Shown here one piece after another: positions 9,003-16,323 of a DNA stretch of 64,000 nucleotides (within the stretch, counting starts at the first letter, position 1; the number at the start of each line of letters is the position of its first letter). Position numbers and translations under genes: made by a program. Origin of the DNA: Streptomyces finlayi (GTDB lineage: Bacteria; Actinomycetota; Actinomycetes; Streptomycetales; Streptomycetaceae). Location of the stretch: the NCBI RefSeq assembly GCF_014216315.1, contig NZ_CP045702.1:4526001-4590000 (forward strand). Direction: 5' to 3'. The notes under the pieces were generated by a model. That model saw only the letters and a program-made list of their open reading frames with translations. It was not told the DNA's origin and ran no database searches.

Positions 9003-9014
9003 ACGCGCACGGGG

Positions 9015-9431
9015 TCAGTGAAGGATCTTCTCCTTGGCCCGGCGGAACTCCTCGTCGGAGATGTCGCCGCGGGCCCGGATCTCCGAGAGCTTGGCGAGTT
9101 GTTCCGCCGCGCTGGCTGGACCGGTGGTGCCGAGGGTCTCGCGGATGTAGCGGTTCGTCTCGTCCAACTGGGCCTTGGCGTGCTCCTGTTCACGCCTGCC
9201 CATGTCCTTGCCGCGGACGATGACATAGACGAAGACGCCCAGGAAGGGGAGGACGATCGTGAAGACCAGCCATCCCGTCTTGGCCCATCCGCTCATGGAG
9301 TCGTCGCGGAAGATGTCGACGATGATGCGGAAGAGCAGGAAGATCCACATGACCCACAGGAAGATCCACATGACCGTCCAGAAGGCTCCGAGGACCGGAT
9401 AGTCGTAGGCCAGGTTCACATAGCCGTCCAT
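9015..9431 (-). CDS. Membrane protein with PLDc_N-like helices and C-terminal SHOCT domain
   Basis: 138 aa, ATG preceded by AGGAG. Two membrane helices (AFWTVMWIFLWVMWIFLLF and GWLVFTIVLPFLGVFVYVIV) match the phospholipase-D-nuclease N-terminal (PLDc_N) two-helix module. A linker leads to a typical SHOCT domain at the C-terminus (QLAKLSEIRARGDISDEEF then KEKIL). SHOCT modules mediate oligomerisation and often sit at the ends of stress-related membrane proteins. It is the first of a leftward group of small envelope proteins at 9.0-11.4 kb. Role unknown. Confidence 0.85.
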   Translation of the reverse strand: MDGYVNLAYDYPVLGAFWTVMWIFLWVMWIFLLFRIIVDIFRDDSMSGWAKTGWLVFTIVLPFLGVFVYVIVRGKDMGRREQEHAKAQLDETNRYIRETLGTTGPASAAEQLAKLSEIRARGDISDEEFRRAKEKILH

Positions 9432-9542
9432 TGCTTCTCCTGTTTGGATTCGCCTGTGTCGAGGGCCCGTCGCGTGTGAGAGGGAGTGCGGCAGACCCCT
9501 TGTCGGCCCGGCCGGGGCTCGCCGCCACGGCCGGGCCGGTCG

Positions 9543-9890
9543 TCACTGCTCCTCTTCTGTGGGGAGTTCCAGCCCGAAGGCGTCGCCGATGGCGCGGGCG
9601 GCGGAGACGACCCGGGCGCTGCCGACCACGGGGGCGATCGCGACAAGCGTTCCCTGGATCTTCTCCAGCGGCACGCCGGCTTCCGCGGCGGTACCGACGT
9701 TGAGCAGGTACGAGGGTGCAGAGGCGTCCATGGCCACCAGAGCCGCGATGCGTGCCAGCAGGTACGTCTCCTGATCCAGCCCCGACCGCTCGAACGTGTC
9801 GAGCGTCATCTGGACGAGTTCCTCGAACACGGGCGCGTTCGCTTCGGCGAGGGCGGCGACGCCGCCCGCTCCTGTGTGTTCTGCAGCCAT
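9543..9890 (-). CDS. Carboxymuconolactone decarboxylase (CMD/AhpD)-like protein
   Basis: About 115 aa from ATG 9890, chosen over ATG 9902 because GGAG lies 6 bp before it. The helical pattern ETYLLARIAALVAMDASAPS followed by NVGTAAEAGVPLEKIQGTLV and APVVGSARVVSAA is that of the CMD domain (an all-alpha AhpD-like fold). The CxxC pair of peroxidase-type AhpD proteins is absent, so an alkyl-hydroperoxidase role is unlikely; decarboxylase or non-catalytic relatives remain possible. The gene lies between the SHOCT membrane protein and a large membrane protein gene on the same strand. Confidence 0.8.
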   Translation of the reverse strand: MAAEHTGAGGVAALAEANAPVFEELVQMTLDTFERSGLDQETYLLARIAALVAMDASAPSYLLNVGTAAEAGVPLEKIQGTLVAIAPVVGSARVVSAARAIGDAFGLELPTEEEQ

Positions 9891-9959
9891 CTCAGGCTCC
9901 ATTCTCTTCGGTTGGGGTGACGTGCGCTTTCGGAGAGCCCCGGCGCGCGCCGGACCGCG

Positions 9960-11360
9960 TTACCCGGGGCGGGCGACCTGCCGGTCGCCTGCGGCCGGGC
10001 GTTCGGATGTGCCGGAGGCCGCGGCGAGGGTGCCGAGGAGAGCCAGCACGAGGACGACGATGCCGAGGACCAGTGCCACGGCCCCGGGGGTGGGGTGGTT
10101 CCACAGCACCAGGGCGAGCGCGCCGCCGGCGATGACGATGCCGGTGATCCACTTGGTGTGTGTGCCCAGCCAGCGGCCGGTGGCACCAGTGCGCAGGCCG
10201 CGCCGTGCAACGGCCCGCCCGGTGGCCCCGGTTCCACCCGCCGCCGTCCGTCTGACCCACCGGGCACCGCGTCCGGGCCCGTAGAGATAGGCGGAGAACG
10301 CGGTGATCACCGCGAGGACCAGGACTGTGACCGTGCTGTTCTTCAGGAAGCGGATGAAGGTGTCATAGATGTCGGCGGCCGTGCGCTGTGGCAGGGCGGT
10401 CGTGGAGACGGAGTCCAGGTACACCTGGCGCATCACGGCGAGGGCGACGAGCAGCACGATCATCATGACCGCGACGCCGATGGCCGCGGCCATCAGCGCG
10501 GCGCGGTGCGCCGGTGCGCTCCAGACGGCGAGCGCCGCCAGGGCCAGGACCAGGACCGGCAGCCAGGTGCCGATCGCGTTCAGGAGGCGCATGGCGCCCT
10601 GGGCCTCATTGAGTTTGTCGGTCTCGAACAAGGTGATTGTCTTGTCGACGTCGGGGATCTTCGCAGCCTGGTCGAAACCCGCGTCCACAAGCTTCTGCTG
10701 GACGTTGTCGATGACGGCGCCGAGGTTCAGGTCGATGCTGTCGTCGCCTGTCCGGATGGCGCTGCTGCCCTCGCCGGTGAGGACCTTGACCACGGCGGCA
10801 TGGGCCTGCCGGTTGGCGTCGCTCCACACGTCGGCGAACCGGTCGCTGGTCACCACCCTGTGCACGATGTCGTGGACGGTCGAGTTGAGCACGCTCGTCA
10901 GCGGGCCGGTCAGCGCCTCGGCGCCTTGGACCACGCGAGGGGGTGCCCCTTCTCGCTCCAACGTCTGTGCGACGGCCGTGGTGAAGGCGGCGACGTCTAC
11001 GTTGTCGACCACGCGCTTGGTGAGCCGGTCGGTCACGGTGTTCTGCACGGAGGGCTCGGTGGCGATGGGAGCGACGGTCTGGACGTACCGGTCGGTGTCG
11101 GATACCTCGGAGTCAACCCAGGCCCCGACCACGGCAAGCGGTGCCAAGAGGAAGGCAAGCAGCAGCAGTACGGAGGCTGACGTACAGCGCAGACGCCGGT
11201 GGTGAACGGAGGCCGCCTTGCGCAGCCGTTCGTAATCGTCCCGTTCCGTGGCGCTCAACGAAGTCGCGGGGACCGGACGGTCACGACCTTCCGAAGCTGA
11301 CGACGAACCACCGGACGGACCACCGGACGGACCACCAGACGGACCACCAGAGGAATCCAT
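9960..11360 (-). CDS. Membrane protein of unknown function with Gly-Pro-Ser repeat N-terminus
   Basis: 466 aa from ATG 11360, which has AAGGAAAG 7 bp upstream; an upstream start at 11396 is rejected. The N-terminus carries GGPSGGPSGGPSGG encoded by a 12-bp tandem repeat. One helix (SASVLLLLAFLLAPLAVVGA) is followed by an extracytoplasmic region of about 200 aa with TDRYVQTVAPIATEPSVQNT, then about four further helices ending LVLGIVVLVLALLGTLAAA. The segment with VTDRLTKRVV is typical of a large family of uncharacterised actinobacterial membrane proteins. The next upstream gene, at 11.9 kb, is divergent. Confidence 0.78.
   Translation of the reverse strand: MDSSGGPSGGPSGGPSGGSSSASEGRDRPVPATSLSATERDDYERLRKAASVHHRRLRCTSASVLLLLAFLLAPLAVVGAWVDSEVSDTDRYVQTVAPIATEPSVQNTVTDRLTKRVVDNVDVAAFTTAVAQTLEREGAPPRVVQGAEALTGPLTSVLNSTVHDIVHRVVTSDRFADVWSDANRQAHAAVVKVLTGEGSSAIRTGDDSIDLNLGAVIDNVQQKLVDAGFDQAAKIPDVDKTITLFETDKLNEAQGAMRLLNAIGTWLPVLVLALAALAVWSAPAHRAALMAAAIGVAVMMIVLLVALAVMRQVYLDSVSTTALPQRTAADIYDTFIRFLKNSTVTVLVLAVITAFSAYLYGPGRGARWVRRTAAGGTGATGRAVARRGLRTGATGRWLGTHTKWITGIVIAGGALALVLWNHPTPGAVALVLGIVVLVLALLGTLAAASGTSERPAAGDRQVARPG
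11307..11350. repeat. 12-bp tandem repeat inside the N-terminal coding region
   Basis: Roughly three and a half copies of a 12-bp unit (ACCACCGGACGG with small variations) encode the Gly-Gly-Pro-Ser repeats at the start of the membrane protein. Copy number could vary between strains by slippage. Confidence 0.7.
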
Positions 11361-11882
11361 GCGAGCTTTCCTTCGGCTCGGCGAGTGACGACGCACGGGA
11401 CGAACGCCAGACTGCGAGGCCTCCTGCGGTGACGGTTGATGCGGGCACGGTTGCCAGCCGCTCCAGCATTGACCACGGGCCCGTCAGTAATGCGTTCTTA
11501 ATGCCTTTTCCCTTCTGGTCAACCATAACCACGGCGTGGAAATGGCGCACTGTCGATTGGTGGCTCGGCCTTTCTGTTACCCGCCCCGTCTCATAGGGAG
11601 GTGTCGCGGTGACGATTCGAGCCGGACGCCGCGCCCCATGGCCGCTGCGAGCAGTTCTTCGAGCGCCGGCTCCAGCGCCACTCTCCGCAGCACCGAACTG
11701 TTCCCGGAGCCGCCCAGGCATGAGACGGCATGAGGGAACCGCTGGGCCCGACCAACATGCGCCTCACCCAGTCGGGTGGTCCACTGAGTGAGGGGACGGT
11801 CCTCGCCCCCATTCTCGTGGTCACAGCAGCCGAGCTCTCGGCTGAGGCAGGGTGTGAGTTCTCCGCATCAGGAGGAGTTGCC
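11361..11882. other. Divergent intergenic region, no secure gene
   Basis: This 522-bp stretch separates the leftward membrane protein gene from the rightward DUF6325-like gene. Its AT-richer centre (about 11480-11580) probably holds the promoters. A GTG at 11609 has a very good GGGAGG site and opens 60 codons, but the product is Arg/Pro/Ala-rich without family features, so I do not call it. Confidence 0.5.
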
Positions 11883-12368
11883 GTGAGAGACGAAACCAAT
11901 GACATCAACGGCATCGACGAAATCGACGACGTGGGCCCTATCGATTACCTGGTGGTCGAATACCCGGGCAAGAGCCCCACAGGCGAAGCCCTTCCGTACC
12001 TCGTCGACCTGGTCGACCAGGGCCTGATCCGCATTCTCGACCTCGTCTTCGTCCGAAAGGACCCCGACGGCTCCGTCGCGGCGATCGACATGGCGGATCT
12101 CAGCCAGGACAGAAGCACGAGCCTCGCGGTGTTCGAGGGAGCCAACTCCGGGCTGCTGGGTCAGGACGACATCAAAGAGGCGGGAAAGGCGATCGACCCC
12201 GGCAGCACGGCAGCCATCGCGATGTACGAGAACCGCTGGGCCGCACCACTGGCCCGCGCTCTGAGACGCAGCGGTGCCCGACTGGTGGCCGTCGGAAGGA
12301 TCCCCGTACAGGACGTCATCGCGGCACTCGACTCGGCGGAGGCCGCGGCGGCCGCCACTCGGCCGTGA
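11883..12368 (+). CDS. DUF6325-like protein
   Basis: 161 aa from GTG 11883, which follows AGGAGGAG; the longer frame starting at 11730 is not needed. The sequence shows GPIDYLVVEYPGKSPTGEAL, a hydrophobic IRILDLVFVRKDPDGSV, and a later AMYENRWAAPLARALRRSG segment. These fit the DUF6325 (DUF1269-related) family of small actinobacterial proteins, predicted alpha/beta and possibly membrane-associated or stress-induced. It heads a rightward trio with the SHOCT protein (12397) and the DUF7144 membrane protein (12757), separated by 28 and 81 bp, which suggests one operon ended by the hairpin at 13175. Confidence 0.8.
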   Translation: MRDETNDINGIDEIDDVGPIDYLVVEYPGKSPTGEALPYLVDLVDQGLIRILDLVFVRKDPDGSVAAIDMADLSQDRSTSLAVFEGANSGLLGQDDIKEAGKAIDPGSTAAIAMYENRWAAPLARALRRSGARLVAVGRIPVQDVIAALDSAEAAAAATRP

Positions 12369-12396
12369 ACAGCATGCAGATCACAGGAGGCTCGAC

Positions 12397-12675
12397 ATGC
12401 CAGGTCTCATTCGCGGCGTGGCCCGCACAGCTGCCGTAGCCGGTACGGCGACCGCCGTGTCGAACCGGGTGTCCCGGCGACAGGCGGGCCGGTGGGCTCA
12501 GCAGGACGCCCAGCAGGCCGCACCCGCACCGGCACCGTCCGCGCAGCCTCCGCCCGCATCAGGATCGACCGAAGGCAAGATCGCCCTGCTCAAGGAGTTG
12601 GGCGAACTGAAAGCACAGGGAGTGCTGACGGAAGAGGAGTTCGAGGAACAGAAGCGTCAGGTCCTCGGGGGGTGA
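12397..12675 (+). CDS. Small SHOCT-domain protein
   Basis: 92 aa from ATG 12397 preceded by AGGAGG. A basic N-terminus (MPGLIRGVARTAAVAGTATA) and a Gln/Ala/Pro-rich linker lead to a C-terminal SHOCT domain, IALLKELGELKAQGVLTEEE followed by FEEQKRQVL. Proteins of this shape are common beside DUF6325 genes in Streptomyces. The SHOCT helix pair probably mediates self-association; the rest is likely unstructured. Confidence 0.88.
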   Translation: MPGLIRGVARTAAVAGTATAVSNRVSRRQAGRWAQQDAQQAAPAPAPSAQPPPASGSTEGKIALLKELGELKAQGVLTEEEFEEQKRQVLGG

Positions 12676-12756
12676 CAGCCCGTCAGGCTGGCTTGTGTCT
12701 GAGAGTGATCCGCGAGTGGCTCGCAGAGGGGCCCGCGCAAGGGAACAGGAGACGTC

Positions 12757-13167
12757 ATGGCTAAGGGAACACCTCAACGGCGACAGCGGTCCGCGGCATG
12801 GGCCGGCGGCCTGGTGGCATTCGGTGCGGTCATGCTGATCATTGGAGGCACTCTCGACGTGCTTCGCGGCATCATGGCCATCGCCAACGACGACGTCATC
12901 GTCAACACGCCGAACTACGTGTTCAAGTTCGACACGACCGGCTGGGGCTGGATACACCTGCTGCTCGGTGCCCTGGCCGTACTGGTGGGCGTCAGCCTCT
13001 TCAACGGCCGGACCTGGGCCCGCCTTGTCGGCGTTCTGGTGGCGGGACTGCTCCTCATCACCAGCTTCCTGACCATTCCGTACTACCCGGTCTGGTCGGT
13101 TGTGTTGATCGCGGTCTACGGCTTCATCATCTGGGCCCTTTGTGTCGTCCAGCCTCAGGACGCATGA
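12757..13167 (+). CDS. DUF7144-like four-helix membrane protein
   Basis: 136 aa with an AGGAG site upstream of ATG 12757. Four helices are clear (residues about 15-35, 63-82, 88-105 and 110-130), with the family segment NTPNYVFKFDTTGWGWIHLL between helices 1 and 2. These features match the DUF7144 group of actinobacterial membrane proteins, which lack a known function but are often found with SHOCT and DUF6325 genes. It is probably the last gene of its operon; the stop is followed within 8 bp by a strong terminator. Confidence 0.85.
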   Translation: MAKGTPQRRQRSAAWAGGLVAFGAVMLIIGGTLDVLRGIMAIANDDVIVNTPNYVFKFDTTGWGWIHLLLGALAVLVGVSLFNGRTWARLVGVLVAGLLLITSFLTIPYYPVWSVVLIAVYGFIIWALCVVQPQDA

Positions 13168-13174
13168 CGGGACC

Positions 13175-13215
13175 AGGCCAGGAGCTCTTCCGCTGGGCGG
13201 AAGGGCTCCTGGCCT
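13175..13215 (+). terminator. Strong terminator after the DUF7144 gene
   Basis: AGGCCAGGAGC...TTCCGC pairs with GCGGAA...GCTCCTGGCCT around a 4-nt loop, forming one long nearly perfect stem immediately after the stop codon at 13165-13167. Confidence 0.85.
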
Positions 13216-13456
13216 TGTGTTTCTCGTGGGAGCGGACCCGCGCGCCGATCGCCAAGGAGCTGTTGTTCGTCGGCTCGGTGAAGTGGCTGGAGAACTCCCC
13301 TTCGACCGGCGCGATCTCGCGGCGCTGCACCGACACCGCGCCGCGCTCACGCCTGCTCCTGTGCCTGTGATCGCTGTCTCGCGCAGCGGGACCGACTGCG
13401 CGGTGCTCGACGCTGCGTACGGCCCGGCGGTGCTCCTCGCTGCGTGGCCCTCCTGA
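13216..13456 (+). pseudogene. Possible C-terminal remnant of a larger protein gene
   Basis: Within this otherwise empty 490-bp stretch, one plus frame reads VFLVGADPRADRQGAVVRRL, GELPFDRRDLAALHRH, and PVPVIAVSRSGTDCAVLDA before a stop at 13454. It has protein-like rather than shadow-like composition but no plausible start or ribosome site. It may be the tail of an ATPase or nuclease-like gene; I cannot name the family. Confidence 0.3.
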
Positions 13457-13616
13457 GTACGCCGCCTCCTGAGTACGCCGGGCGACGTGTTGGGCCGGAG
13501 GCGTACGGCCGGCACGGACCGCCGGCCGTACCCAGGCCGTGCCGACACCCTCGACGAGGACGCCCTGCCGCTCACGCAAACGGCCCCGGACGAGAAGTCC
13601 GAGGCCGAAACACCTT

Positions 13617-13636
13617 CCTGGGGGTGTAACCCCAGG
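13617..13636 (-). terminator. Terminator downstream of tRNA-Arg
   Basis: CCTGGGG (13617-13623) and CCCCAGG (13630-13636) form a perfect 7-bp stem with a 6-nt loop, 19 bp beyond the 3' end of the leftward tRNA. Confidence 0.6.
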
Positions 13637-13655
13637 TCAGCGGCTTATTGCGCTG

Positions 13656-13728
13656 TGCCCCCGGCAGGATTCGAACCTGCGACACCCGCTTTAGGAGAGC
13701 GGTGCTCTATCCCCTGAGCTACGAAGGC
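13656..13728 (-). tRNA. tRNA-Arg (anticodon CCU)
   Basis: 73 nt on the minus strand. The acceptor stem GCCTTCG pairs with CGGGGGC (two G-U pairs), the D loop has AGCTCAGGGGATAGAGC, the anticodon stem CCGCT/AGCGG encloses the loop CTCCTAA with anticodon CCT, and the T arm has GCAGGTTCGAATCCTGC. The discriminator is A and CCA is not encoded. It reads the AGG arginine codon. tRNA genes are favoured integration sites for actinobacterial elements, but no integrase or duplicated 3' end is seen here. Confidence 0.97.
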
Positions 13729-14203
13729 GGGGGCTTGCGTGGTGCCGTGCTGAGGACCCTGGGGTGGGATCGTCGGCCGGTGTGGCAAGCCTCCTGGTCA
13801 GCTGACGTGCAGACGCCGCTGGGATGCGCCCTTGCGGACCCCTCCCGAGCAGCGGGCTGGTAGTCCGCTGACCGCAGACAGCGTAGCGGATCAGGCTGTG
13901 CGGATGCGCCCCCCCCCGTATGCGTTGCCTCCGGGTCGGCGTGTGTGCACGTGTGGCGCTGACCTGCCGCGGCAGCGTCCAGGGAGCAGGGTCGGAAGCG
14001 TGCGGACCGGAAGGGAGCAGGGCCGGAAGGGGGCGGGCCGGAGGCGTCCAGAGGCGGAAGAGGGCGGGGGCGAATCCCGGGTCGGTTCAGCCTCGACTGA
14101 CATCATTGCGTGCTGATACTGTCGCATCACTCGGGGCTGATGTCAGCCTGGGTGGGTCACTGGACCGACACGAGCGCCAAGAAGCAGGAGAGCTGACCGC
14201 ATC
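13729..14203. other. Intergenic region before the thioredoxin-reductase-like gene
   Basis: No convincing gene. G-rich imperfect repeats (GGGAGCAGGG-like) occupy 13975-14050, and the promoter-proximal part carries a 9-bp dyad annotated separately. The leftward tRNA promoter must also lie at its left edge. Confidence 0.5.
14097..14146. promoter_or_regulatory. Perfect 9-bp dyad with putative -10, upstream of thioredoxin-reductase-like gene
   Basis: CTGACATCA (14097-14105) and TGATGTCAG (14138-14146) are perfect inverted copies 32 bp apart. Between them lies TGCTGATACT (14111-14120), which resembles an extended -10 element, so the dyad could be an operator flanking the promoter. It ends 57 bp before the ATG. 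Confidence 0.45.
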
Positions 14204-15187
14204 ATGACGCATGACGACGTACGCGAGGTCATCATCATCGGCTCCGGCCCCGCCGGTTACACCGCCGCGCTGTACACCGCCCGGGCGCAGCTGAAGCCGC
14301 TGCTCTTCGGCAGTTCCGTCTTCGTCGGCGGGTCGCTCACCACGACGACCGAGGTCGAGAACTTCCCGGGCTTCCCCCGCGGCATCGATGGCCCGGACCT
14401 GATGGACAGCATGCGGGCCCAGGCGGAGAAGTTCGGCGCCGAGATGGTCGACGACGACATCGTCTCCGTCGACCTCAGCGATGACGTCAAGCTGCTGACG
14501 GACTCCGAGGGCACGGTCCACCGCGCGAAGGCCGTGATCATCGCGACGGGCTCCGGCTACCGCAAGCTCGGTCTGCCCAACGAGGACGCGCTCTCCGGCC
14601 GCGGGGTGTCCTGGTGCGCCACCTGCGACGGGTTCTTCTTCCGCGACCGGGACGTCGTCGTGGTCGGTGGCGGCGACACCGCCATGGAAGAGGCCACGTT
14701 CCTGACGCGCTTCGCCCGCTCGGTCACCGTCGTCCACCGCCGCTCCGCCCTGCGCGCCTCCAGGGCCATGCAGGACCGGGCCTTCGCCGACGACAGGATC
14801 GACTTCGCGTTCGACAGCGAGGTCGCCGAGATCCAGGAGGACGGCGGCATGGTCTCCGGCGTCGTCCTGCGCGACGTCGTGACCGGTGGGACCCGCGGTC
14901 TTGACGTGACGGGCCTGTTCGTCGCCATCGGCCACGACCCCCGTACGGAACTCTTCGCCGGCCAGCTCGAACTGGACGCGGAGGGCTACCTCAGGACCCA
15001 GGCCCCCGCGACCCGGACGAGCATCCCCGGTGTCTTCGGCGCGGGGGACGTGGTGGACCACACCTACCGCCAGGCCGTCACCGCGGCCGGTTCCGGATGC
15101 GCCGCCGCCCTGGACGCCGAGCGGTACCTGGCCGCCCTCGGTGACGCCGTGCCGGCAGGCGAACCGGAGCGCGTGGCGGCGGGCTGA
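14204..15187 (+). CDS. Thioredoxin-reductase-like FAD/NAD(P)H flavoenzyme
   Basis: 327 aa, AGGAG upstream of ATG 14204. The FAD-binding Rossmann motif GSGPAGYTAALYTA (residues about 12-25), the redox disulfide CATC in SWCATCDGFFF (about 136-146), the NADPH motif GGGDTAMEEA and a C-terminal GVFGAGDVVDHTYRQAVTA are all intact, as in low-molecular-weight thioredoxin reductases. It should transfer electrons from NADPH through FAD to a CxxC substrate in the cytoplasm. No thioredoxin gene is adjacent, unlike the usual trxB-trxA pair, so it is probably an additional paralogue and its partner may not be the main thioredoxin. Confidence 0.9.
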   Translation: MTHDDVREVIIIGSGPAGYTAALYTARAQLKPLLFGSSVFVGGSLTTTTEVENFPGFPRGIDGPDLMDSMRAQAEKFGAEMVDDDIVSVDLSDDVKLLTDSEGTVHRAKAVIIATGSGYRKLGLPNEDALSGRGVSWCATCDGFFFRDRDVVVVGGGDTAMEEATFLTRFARSVTVVHRRSALRASRAMQDRAFADDRIDFAFDSEVAEIQEDGGMVSGVVLRDVVTGGTRGLDVTGLFVAIGHDPRTELFAGQLELDAEGYLRTQAPATRTSIPGVFGAGDVVDHTYRQAVTAAGSGCAAALDAERYLAALGDAVPAGEPERVAAG

Positions 15188-15206
15188 ACGTCCGGCAGGC
15201 CAGGGC

Positions 15207-15240
15207 CTCTCGACGGCCGGGCTCGCCCGGCCGTCGAGAG
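15207..15240. terminator. Bidirectional terminator between convergent genes
   Basis: CTCTCGACGGCCGGGC (15207-15222) and its complement ending at 15240 form a near-perfect stem around a short loop, between the stop of the flavoenzyme gene and that of the leftward RCC1-repeat gene. Confidence 0.85.
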
Positions 15241-15251
15241 CGCCGCGCGGG

Positions 15252-16232
15252 CTACTTGAGGGCCAGGCTGTGATTCGCTCCCGCCGAGATCGCGGTGACG
15301 CCCGAGGTGGCCGCGGCAGGTACGTACGGGCTGCTGGGAAAGCTGCCGCCCCAGGCGATGACCTTGCCGTTCTTCAGCGCCAGGCTGTGGAACTGGGCGG
15401 TGGCGATGGCGCTCACACCCGACTGGGCCTCGGCAGGCACGGTGGAACGGCCGTTGCGGTTGTCCCCCCAGGCAAGGACCTTGCCACCCTTCAGCGCCAC
15501 GCTCTGCCCGAACCCGGCCGCGACGTCGCTCACTCCGGTGGTGGCGTCCGTCGGGACGTTCTTCTCGCCGAAGTAGTTGTCACCGCCCCAGGCGATCGTC
15601 CTGCCGTTCCTGACCACCAGATTGTGCGAGTGGCCTGCGGAGATCGCGGTCACCCCGGACCGGGCCTCCAGCGGCACGTCGAGGATGCCGTCCAGATTGG
15701 TCCCGCCCCAGGTGATGACCTTGCCGTTCTTGAGTGCCAGGCTCCGGTCACCGTTGGCGTCGATGGCCGTCACCCCGGACTGGGCCTCGACCGGCACGTT
15801 CAACTGGCCCTTGGCGTTGCTCCCCCAGGCGATCACCTTGCCGCCCTTGAGCGCGAGACTGTGGTCGTGTCCGCCCGCGACGGCGGTGACTCCGGACTGG
15901 GCCTCGACGGGGACGTAGATCTTGTTCGTCGTGCAGTCGGTGACCTGCCAGCAGATCCAGGTGCCCCACATCAGGACCTTGCCGTTCTTGACGGCGAGGC
16001 TGTGGTAGTCGCCCCCGCCGATGGCGGAGACCCCCGACTGCGCCTCGGCCGGGACGGTGGCCTCGCCCCAGTTGTTCTCCCCGGACGCCCAGGCCACGAC
16101 GGTGCCGGTGCCGGCCGCGCCGCCTGCCGTCGCCTGGGCCGGGGCGGCGCCCAGGGTGATCAGCAGGCCCGCCCCGGCGGTGGCCGCCAGTCGCAGTGAG
16201 AGTCCTGTGCGCGGGTGCCAAGCGATCGGCAT
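15252..16232 (-). CDS. Secreted RCC1-repeat beta-propeller protein
   Basis: 326 aa with AAGGA before the ATG. A signal peptide (LSLRLAATAGAGLLITLGAA, cleaved near AQA) precedes about six to seven repeats of some 40 residues with the pattern VxAWGxNxxGxxxVPxEAxSGV followed by TAIxAGxxHSLALKxGK, characteristic of RCC1/BNR-type seven-bladed propellers. One repeat has an insertion with two cysteines (WICWQVTDCTTN). It is exported and probably binds a protein or polymer; no enzymatic motif is present. It lies downstream of the clavulanate operon on the same strand but is separated by a strong terminator at 16274-16303, so it is probably not part of the pathway. Confidence 0.85.
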   Translation of the reverse strand: MPIAWHPRTGLSLRLAATAGAGLLITLGAAPAQATAGGAAGTGTVVAWASGENNWGEATVPAEAQSGVSAIGGGDYHSLAVKNGKVLMWGTWICWQVTDCTTNKIYVPVEAQSGVTAVAGGHDHSLALKGGKVIAWGSNAKGQLNVPVEAQSGVTAIDANGDRSLALKNGKVITWGGTNLDGILDVPLEARSGVTAISAGHSHNLVVRNGRTIAWGGDNYFGEKNVPTDATTGVSDVAAGFGQSVALKGGKVLAWGDNRNGRSTVPAEAQSGVSAIATAQFHSLALKNGKVIAWGGSFPSSPYVPAAATSGVTAISAGANHSLALK

Positions 16233-16273
16233 ATCAAGGTCCTTGTCGGTAGAGGGTGCGAGGACGTGGCGAA

Positions 16274-16303
16274 GGCCGGCCCCCCGGAAAAGGGGGGCCG
16301 GCC
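16274..16303 (-). terminator. Terminator of the ceaS-bls-pah-cas operon
   Basis: GGCCGGCCCCCC (16274-16285) and GGGGGGCCGGCC (16292-16303) form a perfect 12-bp stem with loop GGAAAA, 20 bp beyond the cas stop codon. Confidence 0.9.
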
Positions 16304-16323
16304 CACTCCCGTGGGGGAACCGG

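Larger units (their letters stand above)
8240..9014. other. Gene-poor stretch with decayed sequence
   Basis: Apart from the antiporter tail at 8395-8570 and the terminator at 8957-9002, I see no frame with a convincing start, ribosome site and family signature. The short frames on both strands have shadow-like composition. Confidence 0.55.

Noticed and set aside
11609..11791. 60-codon frame with a strong GGGAGG site
   Set aside because: Composition is Arg/Pro/Ala-rich with no conserved feature, and it lies within the likely leader of the DUF6325-like gene.
13617..13728. tRNA-Arg as the attachment site of an integrated element
   Set aside because: No integrase, excisionase, replication genes or second copy of the tRNA 3' end is present on either side.
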